Assembly (NCBI GenBank): GCA_003694495.1
Contig: RFJO01000050.1
Coordinates: forward strand, 1 to 16,662
Source of the DNA: Candidatus Woesearchaeota archaeon
Lineage (GTDB): Archaea; Nanobdellota; Nanobdellia; SCGC-AAA011-G17; GW2011-AR17
DNA: 16,662 bases
Direction of reading: 5' to 3'
Part shown: in pieces, positions 14,287 to 16,662 of the stretch
Layout: each line of letters opens with the position of its first letter
How positions within the stretch are numbered: the stretch's first letter is position 1
Notes under the pieces: generated by a model
Databases searched by the model: none
Told to the model about the DNA's origin: nothing
The model's input: the letters and a program-made list of their open reading frames with translations, nothing else
Translations under genes and position numbers: made by a program

Positions 14287-16077
14287 ATGAATCAAAAATT
14301 ACCTGAAGGCGTGCCAAAGCTGACAAAAGAAATGCAGAAAAAAATGGATGAACTGAAGAAAAAGATGGATGATTTTAAAAAGAAAGTTCTAGAAAAACTT
14401 GATAAGTATGTTGTTGGGATTGCTTTGATGCCGCCTGAAAAGCCTAAGCCGGGAGAAAAAGAAGACCCAAAAAAGATTAACATATTGGTTATGGTGGATG
14501 ATTCTGATTCTAAAAAAATGTCAAAAAATGAGCTTGTAGCAAGATTAACACAAATAATTGATGATGTTGCAGCTAAAGTTGACAAGAACTTTTATCCGGA
14601 AGTTATGTTGACGTCTGAGCTTAAGGAAGCATGTTATGATGCTAAATATGAGCTGCTTAAAATAATTTCAATGAGCGCCCCAGTGTATGACCCTGCTGAT
14701 TTGCTGGCTGCTGTGAAAATTGCAGAAGTGCATAAGTCTATGACGATCAAAAAGTTTGAAAAGTATATAGTAAGTTATGTGGCCGCTGGCTCATTATTTA
14801 GAGGGGAAAAGTCTAACGATATCGATGTTTACGTTATTGTTGATGATACCGACGTAAAAAAGATGTCAAGGGCGGAGCTTAAAGATAAACTAAGAGCAAT
14901 CATTGTAAGCATGGGATTTGAAGCGTCAAAGATAACAGGCGTGAAAAAACAGTTTCATGTGCAAACATATATCCTGACAGATTTCTGGGATAATATAAAA
15001 GAAGCTAACCCTGTAATATTTACCTTACTTAGGGACGGTGTGCCGTTGTATGATAGAGGAGTGTTCATGCCGTGGAAGCTTTTACTCCAAATGGGCAGGA
15101 TTAAACCTTCACCTGAAGCAATTGACATGAATATGGACTTGGGAGAAAGGCTGTTGACAAGGATTAAGCATAAAATGCTCTCAGTCGTGGGCGAAGATTT
15201 GTATTATGCCGTGTTAAACCCGGCACAGGCAGCGTTGATGCTTTACGGGATACCGCCGCCAACGCCTAAAGAAACCATAAAGCTCCTGGAAGAAATCTTT
15301 GTAAAAAAAGAAAAACTGCTTGAAAAGAAGTATGTGGAGATTTTAGCTAAGATCAGAAAAGCGTACAAGGATATTGAACATGGTAACCTGAAAGAAGTTA
15401 CAGGTACGCAAATTGATAAACTGCTAAAAGATGCAGAAGATTATCTAAAAAGAATAAAAAAGATGTTTGCACAAATTGAAGAAAAAACGCAAAAGGAAAG
15501 CATAGTTGATGCGTATGAAACTTGTGTTAGAGTGGCGAAAGATTACCTGCAAGAGGCAGGGGTTGAAAAAGTTAGCGATGCAAAACTGGAAACCCTGCTT
15601 AAAGAGTATTTAGTAAATAAAGAAAAAATGCCGCAAAAGTTCATAAAATTGTACAAAAACGTCAAAAAGGCTAAAAAAGATTATATTGAAGGAAAATTAA
15701 GCAAGCAGGAAGCTAACAAGGCAATGAAAGATGCAAGGATCTTCATAAAAACATTAGTTGAGCAAATACAAAGGAAAAAAGCAATAGAAATGGAAAAAGC
15801 TAAGGTTAGGTTTAAATACGATAAAGATCAGGTTGGGGAGGTTGTGTTTATAGGAAGTGAAGCATTTATCGTGAAAAACTTACAAAAAAGGGAAGATTTA
15901 TTAAGGGCAAAGGTTTCCAAGGATGGTAGTTTAACTAATGTTAATCCGTGCAAGCCCGAAGATTACGAAAAAGCAATGACGACAAAAAAGCCTGCACAAA
16001 ACATCTACCTAAACCAAAACCTGTTTGAAAGCTTAAAAAATATTATCGAAAAAGAAATTGAAATATTGTTGAGATGA
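14287..16077 (+). CDS. Tandem nucleotidyltransferase-like protein, first half degenerate
   Basis: 596 residues, cytosolic. The second nucleotidyltransferase half (about 155-265) has the family signature GSLFRG at 168-173 followed by D178-I-D180, the metal-binding acids, and ends with a DGVPLYD turn as in minimal nucleotidyltransferases. The first half (about 30-150) repeats it: VMVDDSDSKKMSKNEL (69-83) aligns with VIVDDTDVKKMSRAEL (183-198) and both end in PxYD, but the GS motif and DxD are replaced (INI). A helical region follows (285-500), including a DYIEGKLS hairpin near 465-490, then a small mixed domain (505-596) with GEVVFIGSEAFIV. The third catalytic acid is not obvious in half two. 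Its substrate may be RNA, nucleotide or protein; none is shown. The stop overlaps the eL33 start by 4 bases. Confidence 0.8.
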   Translation: MNQKLPEGVPKLTKEMQKKMDELKKKMDDFKKKVLEKLDKYVVGIALMPPEKPKPGEKEDPKKINILVMVDDSDSKKMSKNELVARLTQIIDDVAAKVDKNFYPEVMLTSELKEACYDAKYELLKIISMSAPVYDPADLLAAVKIAEVHKSMTIKKFEKYIVSYVAAGSLFRGEKSNDIDVYVIVDDTDVKKMSRAELKDKLRAIIVSMGFEASKITGVKKQFHVQTYILTDFWDNIKEANPVIFTLLRDGVPLYDRGVFMPWKLLLQMGRIKPSPEAIDMNMDLGERLLTRIKHKMLSVVGEDLYYAVLNPAQAALMLYGIPPPTPKETIKLLEEIFVKKEKLLEKKYVEILAKIRKAYKDIEHGNLKEVTGTQIDKLLKDAEDYLKRIKKMFAQIEEKTQKESIVDAYETCVRVAKDYLQEAGVEKVSDAKLETLLKEYLVNKEKMPQKFIKLYKNVKKAKKDYIEGKLSKQEANKAMKDARIFIKTLVEQIQRKKAIEMEKAKVRFKYDKDQVGEVVFIGSEAFIVKNLQKREDLLRAKVSKDGSLTNVNPCKPEDYEKAMTTKKPAQNIYLNQNLFESLKNIIEKEIEILLR

Positions 16078-16334
16078 AAATGGAAGGAACAATAAATAAT
16101 TTTAGGCAAGGAAGGCATACGCAAAAGATGGATCATATCCTGATATCTGTTGAAGGATATGATAAAGAAAAAGCTAAATCATTAGTTGGGAAAAAAGTTG
16201 TCTGGAAAACACCAACAGGTAAAGAGATTAATGGGGAAATTAAAGCTTTACATGGGAATAAAGGTGTTGTAAGGGCAATCTTTGAGAAAGGTTTGCCAGG
16301 GCAAGCTTTAGGAACCAAAGTGAAAATTTTATAG
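16074..16334 (+). CDS. rpl35ae: Ribosomal protein eL33 (L35Ae)
   Basis: Large-subunit ribosomal protein found only in archaea and eukaryotes, and not in all archaeal groups. 86 residues, family length. Diagnostic segments are GKKVVWKTPTGKEINGEI (39-56) and HGNKGVVRAIFEKGLPGQALG (59-79). The ATG at 16074 overlaps the upstream stop (ATGA); the in-frame ATG at 16080 would give an 84-residue form and is equally compatible with the family. No separate promoter is seen, so expression probably depends on the nucleotidyltransferase gene. Confidence 0.95.
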   Translation: MKMEGTINNFRQGRHTQKMDHILISVEGYDKEKAKSLVGKKVVWKTPTGKEINGEIKALHGNKGVVRAIFEKGLPGQALGTKVKIL

Positions 16335-16341
16335 TTACATT

Positions 16342-16350
16342 TTTATATTA
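16342..16350 (+). promoter_or_regulatory. Probable TATA box of the PAS-domain gene
   Basis: TTTATATTA centred about 24 bases before the ATG at 16370, with no ribosome site near the ATG, consistent with a leaderless transcript. The T run at 16341-16344 just upstream could also end the eL33 transcript. Confidence 0.5.
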
Positions 16351-16369
16351 AAAAGCTTTCTAGTTTAGT

Positions 16370-16662
16370 ATGAAAAGAGGTGAAGTAGATAAGAATGAGT
16401 TAGCAAGTTTAATATTAGATTCTTCTAACCATGGAGTGTTCTTGCTTGATAAAAATAAAAGGATTGTTGAATGCAACAAAACAGCAACAGAATTATTGAG
16501 TTATAAAAAAAATGAAATCCTAGGCAAAGAGTTTGTGTTCTATAAAGATATAAAACAAAAAAAAGAGTTTGAAAAATTATTAAAAAAGAAAAAAGAGTTC
16601 TCAATAGATTCTGAAATTAAAAAGAAAGATGGAAGTGTTTTGCAAGTAAAACTATATACAAA
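16370..16662 (+). CDS. PAS-domain protein, probable signalling sensor (3' partial)
   Basis: The frame is open from the ATG at 16370 to the window edge, giving 97 residues. It reads as a PAS fold from about residue 11: SSNHGVFLLDKNKRIVECN, then ATELLSYKKNEILGKEF, a charged helix, and IKKKDGSVLQVKL. PAS domains sense ligands, redox or light and usually precede a kinase, GGDEF or further PAS domain; the output domain lies outside the window, so histidine kinase is a guess. It has its own promoter, separate from eL33. Confidence 0.85.
   Translation, partial: MKRGEVDKNELASLILDSSNHGVFLLDKNKRIVECNKTATELLSYKKNEILGKEFVFYKDIKQKKEFEKLLKKKKEFSIDSEIKKKDGSVLQVKLYT

Noticed and set aside
15340..15400. HEPN RNase motif in the helical part of the tandem nucleotidyltransferase protein
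   Set aside because: R357 and H365 are separated by seven residues, outside the R-x4-6-H spacing, and no toxin-antitoxin gene layout is present.

Overview
The window is archaeal and low in GC. Support for this comes from an EF-2 with the diphthamide loop, the archaeal/eukaryotic ribosomal protein eL33 (L35Ae), TATA-box promoters, several apparently leaderless genes, and arginine codons dominated by AGG/AGA. The giant sequon-rich Ig-repeat surface protein, with repeats of the FNCSLYLDG...HYWNVSCTD type, resembles those of DPANN archaea such as Woesearchaeota or Pacearchaeota. That placement is an inference; no phylogenetic marker was aligned.

Left part (1-7443, + strand): four tightly packed genes, each overlapping the next by 4-11 bases. 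They encode (i) the C-terminal 1.7 kilo-residues of a giant surface protein whose 5' end lies outside the window, made of Ig-like repeats, a poly-Gly hinge, a helical stalk, one membrane span and a lysine-rich cytosolic coiled coil; (ii) a MinD/ParA-family ATPase; (iii) a 266-residue signal-peptide protein that repeats the stalk-span-coiled-coil plan in miniature; and (iv) a 183-residue polytopic membrane protein. The two single-span proteins share a recognisable cytosolic module. This is the best candidate here for an undescribed system: surface fibres whose cytosolic tails may be organised by a MinD-like switch.

Centre (7456-12183): EF-2 on the minus strand, converging on the surface operon; tRNA-Val(UAC); a TrmA/RlmD-type Fe-S RNA m5U methyltransferase; and an MtnA-family sugar-phosphate isomerase with the variant GTDRTT active-site motif.

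Redox block (12175-14171): an HxlR-type regulator with cysteines near both ends, divergent from a three-gene operon of an unrecognised 98-residue protein, a Cys-rich two-cluster ferredoxin-like protein and an 8-Cys zinc-ribbon protein. The 84-base intergenic region holds a palindromic TATA-like element that could serve both directions. A redox or metal-stress role is inferred.

Right part (14172-16662): a 596-residue protein with two tandem nucleotidyltransferase-like halves (the first lacking the catalytic DxD), preceded by three identical TTTATAAATA boxes and overlapping the eL33 gene, then the start of a PAS-domain protein cut by the window edge. I see no CRISPR array, insertion sequence, integrase or rRNA. 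No gene-free stretch exceeds 300 bases; the longest is 9619-9793, which holds divergent promoters.
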